A DNA stretch of 58,036 bases from JBGTLA01 sp041744375 (GCA_041744375.1 JBGTLA010000185.1:1-58036), one strand, 5' to 3'. Numbered from the stretch's first letter, positions 40,906 to 51,021 are shown. The notes: generated by a model from the sequence alone, not told the origin. Numbers and translations are program-made.

Positions 40906-42123
40906 TCAGGAGCGGGTGATGATCAAGCCCACGGCGGCCATGGCGACGAGTTCTCCGCTGAGGAATCCGATCGCCACCCGGAGGTCGGGTGTTCCCACCG
41001 AGACCACCATCACGATGACTGCCACCGCCAGACCCGCCGACCACGCCACGGCCAGGGCGGCCGTGCGGGCCCGAGCGACGAGGACCTGGCCGCCGATCTG
41101 AGCGGTGGAGGCGGCCATCACACCGGCGGCGGTGAGAGCTGCGACCATCGCCGCCGGCCGAGCTTCCTCAGAGAACAGCAACGCCACCACCTGTGGCCCT
41201 ACCAGCCATCCCACCAGGCCCCCGAGAACGGTGAGCACGGCGCCGGCCCCGAGCACGCGTACCGCGATTCGCCGCAGCCCGGCATGATCGTCGTCACCGG
41301 CCATCGCCACGAGATAGGGAAGGATCCGAGACTGGAGGGAGTAGATGAGCGTCAACGGAGCCCGGTAGAGCGTGAATAGAACGAACATCGCCGCAAAGAG
41401 ACCCCGGCTGCCCCCCAAGGCGATCACTCCCAGCGGTGCACCGGCCAGGAGGATTTGAGAGGCTGAACTGGCACCTATGTAGGCGCCCAAGAAGCCGCGT
41501 GCTCCGACGGGCTCGATCGTGCCCAGCGACCGATCGTGCCGCCAGAAACGCAGCATGATGGCAGACGTCGGCGCCACCACCATCGCCCACGCCAGCGCGG
41601 AGGCATCGACGACCACCGCCAACAACGTCAAGCCTGCCACCAGCCTGAGCACTCCTTCGAGACCGAGCACCCACCCGACCTCAGCGAACCGGCGATTCCC
41701 GGCGAGCACGCCCTTGGCGGTGAAGAGCACGGCGTAGCCGATGACCAGAAGCGACATGATGGCCACGTATACCGGGTCCCCATCGAAGAGAGCGTCGAGC
41801 ATCGTGATGACGAAAACCGCTCCGGCCATGACGCCGAGGGCCATCACCCACACCACCACGCGACGATCGTCGGCCATCGAGCGGCCGCGGCTGACCTCTC
41901 GGGTCGCATACTGCTCCAGCGGGACGAGGAGCACCGAGGCGAGTATGAAGAACGCCGTCCAGATGGCGGCGATCGGGGCGAACCCATCGACACCCAGCAC
42001 CCGTGTTCCCACTGCCTGGAAGACGTAGGCGAGTAACGCGCCCGCCAGGCCGCCCACCACCATGGTGGTGGTGCCGGGGGCCTTGAAACCGCGCGGCGGT
42101 GTGATGGTGGGCGAAAGGCTCAC
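40906..42123 (-). CDS. Polysaccharide flippase-like membrane protein (Wzx/MVF superfamily)
   Basis: 405 residues with about twelve hydrophobic helices distributed throughout, short charged loops, and a general resemblance to oligosaccharide flippases (for example YVFQAVGTRVLGVDGFAPIAAIW at the N-terminus, LEQYATREVSR after the second helix). GTG start overlaps the stop of the sugar-1-phosphate transferase gene (GTGA), so both act in one pathway: lipid-linked repeat units initiated by the transferase may be exported by this protein. Substrate is unknown. Confidence 0.8.
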   Translation of the reverse strand: MSLSPTITPPRGFKAPGTTTMVVGGLAGALLAYVFQAVGTRVLGVDGFAPIAAIWTAFFILASVLLVPLEQYATREVSRGRSMADDRRVVVWVMALGVMAGAVFVITMLDALFDGDPVYVAIMSLLVIGYAVLFTAKGVLAGNRRFAEVGWVLGLEGVLRLVAGLTLLAVVVDASALAWAMVVAPTSAIMLRFWRHDRSLGTIEPVGARGFLGAYIGASSASQILLAGAPLGVIALGGSRGLFAAMFVLFTLYRAPLTLIYSLQSRILPYLVAMAGDDDHAGLRRIAVRVLGAGAVLTVLGGLVGWLVGPQVVALLFSEEARPAAMVAALTAAGVMAASTAQIGGQVLVARARTAALAVAWSAGLAVAVIVMVVSVGTPDLRVAIGFLSGELVAMAAVGLIITRS

Positions 42124-43409
42124 CGAGCTCCCGACCCCGTCAGGACCGTCCAGACACTCTTCCAGAGTATCTGCAGGTCGAGGACCGGTGACATGTGCTG
42201 GATGTAGTAGAGATCGTATGACAACTTCTCGATGGTCTCCGCTGCATCATCGGCGTAGCCGTAGTTGACTTGAGCCCAGCCGGTGATCCCCGGCCGGACG
42301 AGATGACGGAGGTCGTAGAACGGGATCCGTCGGCGAAACTCGCGCACGAAGGGCACCTGCTCCGCCCGGGGGCCAACCAGGCTCATATCGCCCTTGACCA
42401 CGTTCCAGAGTTGTGGGATCTCATCCAGGCGCGACCGGCGCAGGAAAGCGCCACCACGGATGAGGCGCTCGTCACCTCTCATGGCGAACTTGGGGCCGTC
42501 GTCCTCGGCGTCGACACGCATCGTTCGAAACTTGTACATGACGAACGGCTCCCCACCTTGTCCGACTCGCCGCTGTTTGAAGATGGCCGGACCGGAAGAA
42601 GACAGCTTGACGAAGCTTCCCACCGCCAGCCCCAGGACCATCCAGAGCGGGAACGTGACGGTGGACAACAACCAATCGAAGAGTCTCTTCCCGGGAAGCC
42701 AGGGAGCGCTGTTCAGCAGCGGGGCGGAGATCTCCCAGCCCTCAGCCAGGTGGACCAGCGGGACCCGGCCGGTGTGCTCTTGGTACACAGAGGTCAGGGC
42801 TCTGACGTCGAATCCGGCCAAGTCGCACGAAGAGACAAACTGGGCGACGCGGTCGGACATACCCGACCGCAGGTCTACCGCCAGTCCGACACCTGGCGTG
42901 AGCGGAGCGAGATCGCCCTCCGACTGGGGATCGATCATGCCGAGGATCTCGACGTGGGGACTGTCGGCCAGTTCGTCGACGAGCTTCTTTTCGTTGCTGA
43001 TGGCTACAAAGCGTTCGGTCCAGGGCCGCTGGCGACGAATGGCCCGGTGGAGTATCCCAAGGAGAGTCCAGACACCGAGAACGGTGGGTACGAAGAGCCG
43101 GGAATAAGGCAGCGTGCGCACGAGAAACGACACGGTGGTCGTGAACACGAACGTCCCCAGCACGATCATCAGCAAGCGCCCGTAAGTCGGCCGGGGAACT
43201 CCGTGTCCCGACATGGAAGCGGTGGAAACCGACATCACCACCGCCCCGAGCGCCAATACCCCGAGCAAAGGCAACAGGGATTCGGTTCGGTCGATCCGGG
43301 CATCCCACGGGGCGACACGATCGAAAACGACGATCGACCCGATCACCATTGCCACAGCCAGCGCCACCAGGTCGGTGGCGGTCATGGTGAACAGGAAGCG
43401 GGATCGCAT
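42120..43409 (-). CDS. Undecaprenyl-phosphate sugar-1-phosphate transferase
   Basis: 429 residues: four N-terminal transmembrane helices (about 8-125), a soluble CoA-binding-like domain, then a further membrane helix and a C-terminal bacterial sugar transferase domain (about 235-429) with KRLFDWLLSTVTFPLW, FKQRRVGQGGEPFVMYKFRTM, LRRSRLDEIPQLWNVVKGDMSLVGPRAE (quoted from adjoining segments) and RPGITGWAQVNYG. This is the WbaP/CpsE-type initiating enzyme that places a sugar-1-phosphate on undecaprenyl phosphate, the first step of exopolysaccharide assembly. Confidence 0.92.
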   Translation of the reverse strand: MRSRFLFTMTATDLVALAVAMVIGSIVVFDRVAPWDARIDRTESLLPLLGVLALGAVVMSVSTASMSGHGVPRPTYGRLLMIVLGTFVFTTTVSFLVRTLPYSRLFVPTVLGVWTLLGILHRAIRRQRPWTERFVAISNEKKLVDELADSPHVEILGMIDPQSEGDLAPLTPGVGLAVDLRSGMSDRVAQFVSSCDLAGFDVRALTSVYQEHTGRVPLVHLAEGWEISAPLLNSAPWLPGKRLFDWLLSTVTFPLWMVLGLAVGSFVKLSSSGPAIFKQRRVGQGGEPFVMYKFRTMRVDAEDDGPKFAMRGDERLIRGGAFLRRSRLDEIPQLWNVVKGDMSLVGPRAEQVPFVREFRRRIPFYDLRHLVRPGITGWAQVNYGYADDAAETIEKLSYDLYYIQHMSPVLDLQILWKSVWTVLTGSGAR

Positions 43410-43435
43410 CAGGGAATGCTAGAACGGCGATACCG

Positions 43436-44830
43436 TCAGGTCTTTGAAAACGCGCCAGCCAGAGACACGAGCATGGCCACGCCGAAGCCGGTGCCCCCTT
43501 TGGGGCCCAACGGGTCATCCTCGAAGAACCAGGACGGGCCGGCGATGTCGATGTGTGCCCAGTTCCCCTCCCCGGCGAACTCCGACAGCAGAAGAGCTCC
43601 CGCTATGGCCCCGCCCGAGCGCCCGCCGCTGTTCTTCATGTCGGCCACCCCCGAGTCGATGAGGGAGCGATAGTCGGCCGGCAGTGGCATCGCCCACAGC
43701 CGTTCGCCGGCCGCTGCGGCCGCAGCCAGGACCCGACCGGTGGTGATGTCGTCGCTCGACCAAAGCCCGGCGATGCCGTCGCCGAGAGCAACACGGCAAG
43801 CCCCCGTCAGGGTGGCGACGTCGACGACGAGATCAGGAGCCTCCTCAGTCACGAAAGCGAGGGCGTCAGCGAGGATCAGTCGCCCCTCAGCGTCTGTGTT
43901 GATGATTTCGATCGTCTTGCCGTTGCGAGCCGTTACCACGTCGCCCGGCTTGCAGGCCGAACCACCGGCCATGTTGTCGGTGAGCGGAACGACGACGGTG
44001 AGGTCGATCCCATGACCTCCAGCTGCCAAGACCGCCGCCGCCGCCACCACCGCAGCGGCGCCCGCCATGTCCGACTTCATCCGCTCCATCCCTTCGGCCG
44101 GCTTGATGGAGACGCCTCCGGAGTCGAACACCACCCCCTTGCCCACCAATGCCAGCCGGAACGAGGCCCCTTCTGGACGGAAACGCCCGACCACCACGCG
44201 GGGAGGACGGTTGGATCCAGCTGCCACCGCCATCATCCCACCGAAGCGCTCAGACATGATCCGACTTTCGTCCCACACCTCTACTTCGAAGCCGGCCCCG
44301 GCCAGCAGGTCAGACATCTCGTCGGCCAGCGCCGCCGGAGCCTTGTCCACCGGAGGCGTGTTGACCCAGTCCCGGGCGCGCCCGATACCACGGGCTACGG
44401 CTGAGGCCGCCGCCAGGTCTGCGCCAGACGCTTCGCCTACGAGGACGGCGGGTGCCACCTCACCCGATCGGCTGGATTTGTACCGCTCGAATCGATACGA
44501 GCCGAGCATGAGCCCGGCCACGACCGCCTCAAGGGCACCGTCGAGATCGAGCGTGTGGAGGCGGGTCGTAAGGGGCATCTCGGCGGGCACCGCCCGCGTG
44601 GCGGCGCCCACGGCTCGACGCAGACCGTCGGAGTCGACCTCATCTCCAAGACCCACCAACACCACCGCCTCTCCCTCCAGAGAGAGAAAACGCGTCACGC
44701 CCGGCTCACCCGTGAACCCGGGGACACCTTCGACGGCCACTCCCAGTTCGTCGGTTGGCTCCCCGCCGAGGACTCCGACGAGTCTCGCCGCCCCAGCGGG
44801 AGCGGATTGGGATATGGTCACTTCTCGCAT
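43436..44830 (-). CDS. pepA: Leucyl aminopeptidase (M17)
   Basis: 464 residues of the cytosolic M17 family. The catalytic C-terminal domain shows the two-zinc ligands and active-site motifs: VGKGVVFDSGGVSIKPAEGM, MKSDMAGAAAV, and NTDAEGRLILADAL, the family signature. Releases N-terminal amino acids during peptide turnover. It lies between the polysaccharide genes and a membrane protein on the same strand, and is probably not functionally tied to them. ATG start. Confidence 0.95.
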   Translation of the reverse strand: MREVTISQSAPAGAARLVGVLGGEPTDELGVAVEGVPGFTGEPGVTRFLSLEGEAVVLVGLGDEVDSDGLRRAVGAATRAVPAEMPLTTRLHTLDLDGALEAVVAGLMLGSYRFERYKSSRSGEVAPAVLVGEASGADLAAASAVARGIGRARDWVNTPPVDKAPAALADEMSDLLAGAGFEVEVWDESRIMSERFGGMMAVAAGSNRPPRVVVGRFRPEGASFRLALVGKGVVFDSGGVSIKPAEGMERMKSDMAGAAAVVAAAAVLAAGGHGIDLTVVVPLTDNMAGGSACKPGDVVTARNGKTIEIINTDAEGRLILADALAFVTEEAPDLVVDVATLTGACRVALGDGIAGLWSSDDITTGRVLAAAAAAGERLWAMPLPADYRSLIDSGVADMKNSGGRSGGAIAGALLLSEFAGEGNWAHIDIAGPSWFFEDDPLGPKGGTGFGVAMLVSLAGAFSKT

Positions 44831-44855
44831 CGTCTCTCTCTCCTCTGCACGTCGG

Positions 44856-45554
44856 TCACAAGATCACCGGCCCTCCCCCCGCCGCCAACACCCTCCCGAA
44901 GAAGACGGCGGCCAAACCGGTGAGGATCGCCAGATACGACAAGCCGGTGGCTGCCATCACGCCCGAGTAAGCGGGGTAGCGCAGCGCCCCGATGACAGCC
45001 GCCATCAACACGCCGGTGGTCACCACCAACGCCCAGAACACACCGGTGACCAAACCGCCTCCCGCCAATCCGACGCCGAGCGCCAGCGTCGCTCCGTCCA
45101 CGACGACGCCTGCCAGTCCGACCATTGCCAGCGATCGCAGGATCCAACGCGGCAAGGTCGGGTCCACCAGGTACCAGTGTCCCAGAAGCATTTCTCCCGT
45201 GATTCCACCGAGCGCCAGGGTGGCCGTGATGGCCAGGATCACGCCCGACGGGACAGCCGCCAGCGCCACGAAGAAGAACCCACCCACGACGAGAGCCAGA
45301 CCGGAGGCGAGGCGACTGATCGAGGCCAGCAGACCCCCGATCACGGTGGCCGCCACAGCCACCCATGCCAGCCAACCGCCACCTGCCAGGGCCGGCCAGA
45401 TCCCCACCACCAGAGCCGTGCCAGTAGCCAGCCACGTGAACCCGGGGCCGACGATCGACCGCATAGTGACCATCGACGCGGCCAGCGTGATACCTCCCGC
45501 CCAGGCGAGGAGGACGATGACCGGGTCGGAGAGAAGGGAGGGGTCGGGATTCAC
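44856..45554 (-). CDS. Polytopic membrane protein of unknown function
   Basis: 232 residues from GTG 45554, with six or seven hydrophobic helices covering nearly the entire length and few charged residues (MNPDPSLLSDPVIVLLAWAG at the start). Some spacing of Gly/His (LLGHWYLVDP) recalls membrane redox or quinol-type proteins, but no motif is decisive. It is 25 bases upstream of pepA on the same strand and divergent from the glycosyltransferase gene. Confidence 0.62.
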   Translation of the reverse strand: MNPDPSLLSDPVIVLLAWAGGITLAASMVTMRSIVGPGFTWLATGTALVVGIWPALAGGGWLAWVAVAATVIGGLLASISRLASGLALVVGGFFFVALAAVPSGVILAITATLALGGITGEMLLGHWYLVDPTLPRWILRSLAMVGLAGVVVDGATLALGVGLAGGGLVTGVFWALVVTTGVLMAAVIGALRYPAYSGVMAATGLSYLAILTGLAAVFFGRVLAAGGGPVIL

Positions 45555-45606
45555 TCGGGGGCGCCGATAGCGGGCCAGAGCGCCGGTCGGGCATCATACT
45601 TGTCCC

Positions 45607-46599
45607 GTGACATCTCACACACCCCAACCAGCGGCTGGGTCTCTCACCCCCGAGCCATCCGTGTCCGTGATCATCCCCGCCCGAGATGCCCAGGGTGTCG
45701 TGGCCGCGGCAGTCAGGTCGGCGCTGGAACAGGACTACCCGAACATCGTCGAGGTCGTGGTCGCCGCCGCCGATGACGACACTGCGGCGGCCGCCACCGC
45801 GATCGCCGATGAGCGCGTGATGGTGGTGCACAATCGGTCCGGCCTCACACCCCAGGGCCTCAACCTCGCCCTCGGGAAGATAGGCGGTGAGGTGGTGGTT
45901 CGCTGCGACGCCCACGCCGCCTTGCCGCCCGGCTATGTGGCTCGCGCCGTAACGACCCTCGGTGCCACCGGAGCCGTAAACGTCGGTGGCCGCCAAGTAC
46001 CCGTGAGCAGCGACCTGTTCGGACGGGCTGTGGCCCTGGCCATGGTCTCACCCCTCGGCGCCGGCGATGCCCGCTATCGCATTGGTGGTGAGCCGGGACC
46101 CGTCGACACGGTGTACTTGGGGGTCTTCTTGCGGAGTGCCTTGGTGGCGGCCGGTGGTTTCGACGAAACCATGCTGCGCAACCAGGACTACGAGATGAAC
46201 TGGCGGCTGCGAGAACGTGGTGGGACGATCTGGTTCGATCCCGAGCTCGCCGTCCTGTACCAACCTCGGACCACGCTGCCCGGCCTCTGGCGGCAATACT
46301 TCGGATACGGCCAGGGAAAACGACACATGCTGAGACGACATCCCGGATCGGTCCGAGCACGCCAGTTGGCGGCACCCTCACTCGTCCTGGGACTGGTGGC
46401 AGCGGGAGGCTTGGCTCTGTTCGGCCACCGCTGGGCGCTGGTGGCCCCGGCGGCCTACGGAGGGATCACCGCCGCCGCCGGTGTGGTCGACTCGATTCGT
46501 CATCGCTCGCTGGCGGGTCTCTTGGAACCACCCGCCCTGTGGACGATGCACGTCTCCTGGGGCGCAGGGTTCCTCCTCGGCCCAAGCGCGAGACGATGA
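45607..46599 (+). CDS. GT2 glycosyltransferase with C-terminal membrane helices
   Basis: 330 residues from GTG 45607. GT-A domain (about 15-240): VSVIIPARDAQGVVAAAVRSAL, VVRCDAHAALPPG as the DxD-type region, and the acceptor-site FDETMLRNQDYEMNWRLRERG; two or three C-terminal helices (about 255-320) anchor it. The arrangement resembles ExoA-type succinoglycan transferases. It belongs to the surrounding exopolysaccharide cluster and converges on the GT4 gene. Confidence 0.87.
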   Translation: MTSHTPQPAAGSLTPEPSVSVIIPARDAQGVVAAAVRSALEQDYPNIVEVVVAAADDDTAAAATAIADERVMVVHNRSGLTPQGLNLALGKIGGEVVVRCDAHAALPPGYVARAVTTLGATGAVNVGGRQVPVSSDLFGRAVALAMVSPLGAGDARYRIGGEPGPVDTVYLGVFLRSALVAAGGFDETMLRNQDYEMNWRLRERGGTIWFDPELAVLYQPRTTLPGLWRQYFGYGQGKRHMLRRHPGSVRARQLAAPSLVLGLVAAGGLALFGHRWALVAPAAYGGITAAAGVVDSIRHRSLAGLLEPPALWTMHVSWGAGFLLGPSARR

Positions 46600-46660
46600 C
46601 GGGGCCTCCCAGCTGCGCGCATTTCGGCTCCCCACCGGGGGAACTCCGAGTCAGGTGTGG

Positions 46661-47719
46661 TCACATCGGGCGGCCCGCGCCTCGGTACGCCTCCAGGACG
46701 GCGTCTGCGTCCCAGGCGAAACGGGCACGCACCTCGTTGGCCTGAGCCTGAGCACGCTGACGCAAGGTGGGCTCGGTCACACGAGATCCGGCCGCCGACC
46801 AGGCGGCGACGTCGCCGGGTGCAACGGTGATCACGCCTTCCAACCCGGCCACCGCCTCGGTGGAGCCGGGCAGGTCCGCAACCAGGACCGGTAATCCCAA
46901 AGCCAGGTACTCGAGAAGTTTCGTGGGGAGGGAATGTCGGTAGTTGGGCACATCGAGGAGCGGTGACAGCCCGGCGGCAGCGGATGCCACCCGCTGCAGG
47001 GCCTCGGCGTGCGGCAAGGGGCCGACGAGCTCGAGATCGACGCCACGATCCCGGGCGCGAACGACGAGGTCGGCATGGAACCCGGGAGGGGCCACCCGCC
47101 CCACCATCACGAGAGGCATTCCCGCCCCGACAGCGGTCTCCAGGGCCAAGAAAGCCCCTCGCTGGCGGGTGACATCTCCCACGTAGGCCAAGAAGCCCTG
47201 CGAGGGGCACAGCTCGGGGAGATCGGCGAGGAGGTGATTCGGAATCACCTCGGCAGGACGTTTGAGGAGACCGAGATAGCCCTTCTCGGCAACGGTGACA
47301 GTCATCACTCGTTCCGCCAATCGCAAGATCCCTTTCGAGATCGCCGCCACCAACGACCGCAACGGAACCGGGATGCCCCCCTTGTGCCGGATCTGGGCGG
47401 GCAGGTCCTCGTGCAGGTCGAACAGGGTGGGTCGCCCCAGGAGCGAGCGAAGGAGGGCGGCAGGCAGCAGCTCCGGGTCGTGTACCGCCACCAGGTCCCA
47501 GCGCTTGGCGAGCATCAGACGAGCAGCCGCCAGGCCGCGTCTCAGTCTTCCTCCGGCAAGGGGAACCCATGTCAACCCTTCGAGCGACGTGGGACCGGGG
47601 CGACGACATGCGTACCACACGTCCCATTCGACGGCGAGGGTCGGGATCAGCTTGCTCCGGATGCGGGCGTCGTCGGGGCGGTGGACGGTGGTGACCACCA
47701 GGAGCCGACGATGCGTCAC
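46661..47719 (-). CDS. GT4 family glycosyltransferase
   Basis: 352 residues with GT-B architecture: N-terminal RRLLVVTTVHRPDDARIRSKLIP, LVAVHDPELLPAALL, FDLHEDLP, and a C-terminal nucleotide-sugar domain with VGDVTRQRGAFLALE, LPHAEALQRVASAAAGLSPL and SLPTKLLEYLALGLPVLVAD. Retaining transferase using an NDP-sugar, probably extending an exopolysaccharide unit. GTG start overlaps the end of the nucleotide-sugar dehydrogenase gene (GTGA). Confidence 0.9.
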   Translation of the reverse strand: MTHRRLLVVTTVHRPDDARIRSKLIPTLAVEWDVWYACRRPGPTSLEGLTWVPLAGGRLRRGLAAARLMLAKRWDLVAVHDPELLPAALLRSLLGRPTLFDLHEDLPAQIRHKGGIPVPLRSLVAAISKGILRLAERVMTVTVAEKGYLGLLKRPAEVIPNHLLADLPELCPSQGFLAYVGDVTRQRGAFLALETAVGAGMPLVMVGRVAPPGFHADLVVRARDRGVDLELVGPLPHAEALQRVASAAAGLSPLLDVPNYRHSLPTKLLEYLALGLPVLVADLPGSTEAVAGLEGVITVAPGDVAAWSAAGSRVTEPTLRQRAQAQANEVRARFAWDADAVLEAYRGAGRPM

Positions 47720-49017
47720 AACGAGGAGACGTTGGCGGCTGGGATCCCCAATCTGCGGTAGACACCGCGGGTATCGAACACCTCCGACACCTCGGAGGCG
47801 ACCTTGGCGTAATCGATGACCCGATGGTCGGTGAGAACGACGGCAAGGGGGAACGGCGAGAGGTCGTCGTCGATCGAGACCGGCACCAGCCCATGATGAC
47901 GAATTCGCTCGTCCCCGACCACCGGATCCAATACAGACACCTTGGCGCCCCGCCGTTCCAGCTCCCTTATCACCAGCACCGAGGCGGACTCGCGGTCGTC
48001 GGCCACATCCGGCTTGTAGGCGATGCCGAGGGCGAGGATGTCGGTCCCGTACACGGGTCGGCCCTGCTGGTTGAGGATGTCGCCTATCCGGGTGGCCGTG
48101 TAGGCGGGCATCCTGGTGTTCACCTGCTCGGCCGTGTCGATGAACCGGGTGGCGAAACCCGCCTCCCGGGCTCGCCAGGCCAGGTACTGGGGGTCGAGAG
48201 GGATGCAGTGGCCTCCCACGCCCGGACCCGGATAGAAGGCATGGAAGCCGAAAGGTTTGGTGGCGGCAGCTTCCACTACTTCCCAGATGTCGATGTCGAG
48301 CTCATGGGCGAGCTGGGCCATCTCGTTGACCAACCCGATGTTGACGGCCCGATACGTGTTCTCCAGCAGTTTGGACATCTCGGCCGCTCGCGCCGACGAC
48401 ACCATGTGCACCGACGGCACGAGGCGCCGGTAGGCCGCCTCGGCCACGCGTCCCGACAACTCGGTGACACCGCCCACCACCTTGGGGATGTCGGCCGTCT
48501 TCATCTCGTCTCCCGGCGACACCCGCTCGGGCGAGAACGCCACATACACGTCCTCGTCGACCGTGAGCCCGGCCCGCTCCACCGCCGGCACGATGATGTC
48601 CTCGGTGGTGCCGGGATAGGTAGTGGACTCCAAGGAGATGAGCTGACCCGGGCGGGCGACGGCCGCCACGGTCTCGGCGGCCGCCTCGATGTAGGAGAGG
48701 TCGGGCTGGCGGTTGCGACCGAGGGGTGAGGGCACGCATATGAAGATGGCGTCGGCTTCGGCCAGGAGAGAAGCGTCATCGGTGAAACGCGCTCCCGCCG
48801 CCAGTGACTCTTTCAGGTCTCGGTCGGGGACATCTTCGATGTGTGACCGTCCTTCCATGAGCGCCAGCGCCCGGCCGGAAGAAACGTCGAAGCCGAGGGC
48901 GCCAAGACCCCGATGCGAGGCGGTGACGGCCAACGGCAGCCCCACGTAACCGAGGCCGATCACGCCGGCGGTCCACTGCTCTTGGGAGAATCGTTCGGTG
49001 GGGGCGGTCACAGACAC
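47716..49017 (-). CDS. Nucleotide-sugar dehydrogenase (WecC/WbpA-like)
   Basis: 433 residues, NDP-sugar 6-dehydrogenase: Rossmann motif AGVIGLGYVGLPLAVTAS, FICVPSPLGRNRQPDLSYI, YPGTTEDIIVPAVE, ENTYRAVNIGLVNEMA with catalytic-region lysine context, the catalytic cysteine in GPGVGGHCIPLDP, and a C-terminal domain with ALGIAYKPDVADDRES. The YPGTTE and GGHCIPLDP forms point to UDP-HexNAc (ManNAc/GlcNAc) dehydrogenases rather than UDP-glucose dehydrogenase. It would provide a hexosaminuronate for the polysaccharide. Confidence 0.92.
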   Translation of the reverse strand: MSVTAPTERFSQEQWTAGVIGLGYVGLPLAVTASHRGLGALGFDVSSGRALALMEGRSHIEDVPDRDLKESLAAGARFTDDASLLAEADAIFICVPSPLGRNRQPDLSYIEAAAETVAAVARPGQLISLESTTYPGTTEDIIVPAVERAGLTVDEDVYVAFSPERVSPGDEMKTADIPKVVGGVTELSGRVAEAAYRRLVPSVHMVSSARAAEMSKLLENTYRAVNIGLVNEMAQLAHELDIDIWEVVEAAATKPFGFHAFYPGPGVGGHCIPLDPQYLAWRAREAGFATRFIDTAEQVNTRMPAYTATRIGDILNQQGRPVYGTDILALGIAYKPDVADDRESASVLVIRELERRGAKVSVLDPVVGDERIRHHGLVPVSIDDDLSPFPLAVVLTDHRVIDYAKVASEVSEVFDTRGVYRRLGIPAANVSSL

Positions 49018-49094
49018 CTCGGAGTCGACGGGGTGGCAGAATCCTACCGGTCGCCGCCTGACTCATCGACTCCCGCTTCGCCTTCCCCTCGCAC

Positions 49095-50969
49095 TCAGGG
49101 CAACTCGGCCGCTCGCATCGCCCGGGCCAGGAAAGACGCCATCTGCTCGCGGGTGACCGGATCGTTGGGGCAGTAGCGGTCGTTCTGGGGTGGGTTGCAA
49201 CCGCGCGTCACCCCGGCGGTGGCGAGGCGGTCGATGTCACCCTCGAAGATCGAGTCGTCGTCGTCGACGAACAAATCTCCCTCCCCGGCGTCCTCATACT
49301 CGAAGGACCTCACCAAGAACGCGGCCATCTCCCCGCGGGTGACCGGCCGCTCGGGGCAGAACCGGTCGTTCTGGGGAGGATTGCAACCGCGGGTGACGCC
49401 GGTGGCGGCGATGGCATTGATGTCCCGTTCGTGGACCGAGGCGGCAACGTCTACGAAGAACTCATCTGGAGAAGAAGGCAGCCCGAGAACACGCGCCAGG
49501 AACGTAGCCATCTGCTGGCGGGTGACAGGCTCGGTCGGGCAATAGAGGGTGTTGTCGGGGGGGTTGCAGCCGCGGGTGACATCGGCACGCCAGATGTAGC
49601 CGATGTCGTCGTAGTGCACGGAGGTGTCGATGTCGGTGAACGGAGGCGGAGGGGGACCCTCGCGCGTCACTGCCGCGATGTAAGGAGAGCGCAGCCCGAA
49701 GGCCTGCCTCACCTGCCAACCGGTCCAGGTCGTCTCGACGCCCGCTCCTCCCGACACCCCCTGGAAACGGACGCGCGAGCCGGGGGGTCCGGCGACCAGG
49801 CGCATGGACCTCACTTCCTCCCAACCCAAGGCGGTGGTCACCGTCGCGTTGGGAATTGTCACCACCCATGTGCCATAGGGATTGTTGACGGCGGGGTCGA
49901 GCGACCAGGGGTCGTTCTTGGCCTTCAGGTGGGGTTGCGGCGGTCCTCCAAAGACATCCTCGACGTTCTCGGTCGAACCCCCCGTGGAGGACGAATAGAA
50001 GGTGGTGACGACCGCCTGGCCGCTGGCGGGGTGGGTGACCACACGGTCGGCCGTGGCGGCGACGGCGCCATTCCAACGCACAGTCCCGGTGCTGGAGCCG
50101 AGCCAGCCGTTGTAGACCTGATCGGCGGTTGTTCTGCGAATGTGGCACCCGCAGTCCTGGAGCCGGCCCGAGCCGTTGGCGCCCCCCCGAACGGCCACCG
50201 TCGCCACTGCGAAGGAGCGGGCGGCGACGGCCTGGGTCTTGAGCGCCTCCTCATGCCAGGAGAAAGGAACCTCGGCGATTCCTTCGAGGTAGTCCTCGAG
50301 ACCGATCCGCACCGTCACGTCGAAGGTCTGTTGGATCGACTCCGAGGCGGTGGGCTCGTCGTGGGAGCGAAGGGCGAGATATCCCTTCGCCCAGGTGAGG
50401 CCGTCGACCTGGATCCGGTTCTCGGGGAGAGCGTCGTAGTCGTCGTCCCACCGGAAGTCGAGCCAACAGTCCCCCTCGACGACCGTGCCCTCGACCACTA
50501 CCCCATCCGCGACGCGGGCACGCACACAAGTCTCACCGTCCTGGGTGGTGACGCGCAGCCGCTGGCCGACGGTCAGGGTCACTGCCCCCAGGTCGGAGCA
50601 ACTGTCATCGCCCTCGATCCGATGACACACGTCGACCGTGCCCTGCGTGACCCAGAAGTCGAGAGAGTTGCGCTTGGAGGCCACGTTCACGGCGAGAGCG
50701 TTCTCCCCGAACACCCACGCGGGAACCGTGCTCAAAGTCTGAGCGGCCGACAGTTGGGCGCCGTTGTAGTAGTGATCGATGATCTGGTTCACGGAGCGGC
50801 CGGCGAGTGCCATGCCCTGGGCCCCGTACTGCGAAAGGCCCACGCCGTGCCCCCACCCTCCCCCGTCGACGATGAAATCACCTTCGGCCCCTGTTGCGGG
50901 AAGAACCACGAGGGGAAACATGACCAGGCCAGCCAGCATCACTGTCACAAGGCGTCGAAAAGTACTCAT
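49095..50969 (-). CDS. SpoIID/LytB-domain protein with three SLH-like repeats
   Basis: 624 residues from ATG 50969, with a strong SD (GGAGGGAGG). Signal peptide (about 1-29, ending PATGA), N-terminal GGGWGHGVGLSQYGAQGMA motif (the GHGxGxSQYG element found at the end of SpoIID domains appears here at the start, a circular arrangement common in actinobacterial homologues), the SpoIID/LytB core (about 200-330; LEDYLEGIAEVPFSWHEEALKTQAVAARSFA, quoted in part) and three C-terminal repeats ending at residue 624. SpoIID is a lytic transglycosylase acting on denuded glycan strands. Likely a cell-wall-located glycan-processing enzyme. Confidence 0.87.
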   Translation of the reverse strand: MSTFRRLVTVMLAGLVMFPLVVLPATGAEGDFIVDGGGWGHGVGLSQYGAQGMALAGRSVNQIIDHYYNGAQLSAAQTLSTVPAWVFGENALAVNVASKRNSLDFWVTQGTVDVCHRIEGDDSCSDLGAVTLTVGQRLRVTTQDGETCVRARVADGVVVEGTVVEGDCWLDFRWDDDYDALPENRIQVDGLTWAKGYLALRSHDEPTASESIQQTFDVTVRIGLEDYLEGIAEVPFSWHEEALKTQAVAARSFAVATVAVRGGANGSGRLQDCGCHIRRTTADQVYNGWLGSSTGTVRWNGAVAATADRVVTHPASGQAVVTTFYSSSTGGSTENVEDVFGGPPQPHLKAKNDPWSLDPAVNNPYGTWVVTIPNATVTTALGWEEVRSMRLVAGPPGSRVRFQGVSGGAGVETTWTGWQVRQAFGLRSPYIAAVTREGPPPPPFTDIDTSVHYDDIGYIWRADVTRGCNPPDNTLYCPTEPVTRQQMATFLARVLGLPSSPDEFFVDVAASVHERDINAIAATGVTRGCNPPQNDRFCPERPVTRGEMAAFLVRSFEYEDAGEGDLFVDDDDSIFEGDIDRLATAGVTRGCNPPQNDRYCPNDPVTREQMASFLARAMRAAELP

Positions 50970-51021
50970 CTGTCGCCTCCCTCCCGGAGCGGGACCATAG
51001 GCCACCCGCCGTAGTCGGCGC

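Noticed and set aside
46500..47894. 464-residue minus-strand open frame over the GT4 gene
   Set aside because: Arg- and Pro-rich shadow of the GT4 and dehydrogenase genes in another frame; typical of high-GC DNA.
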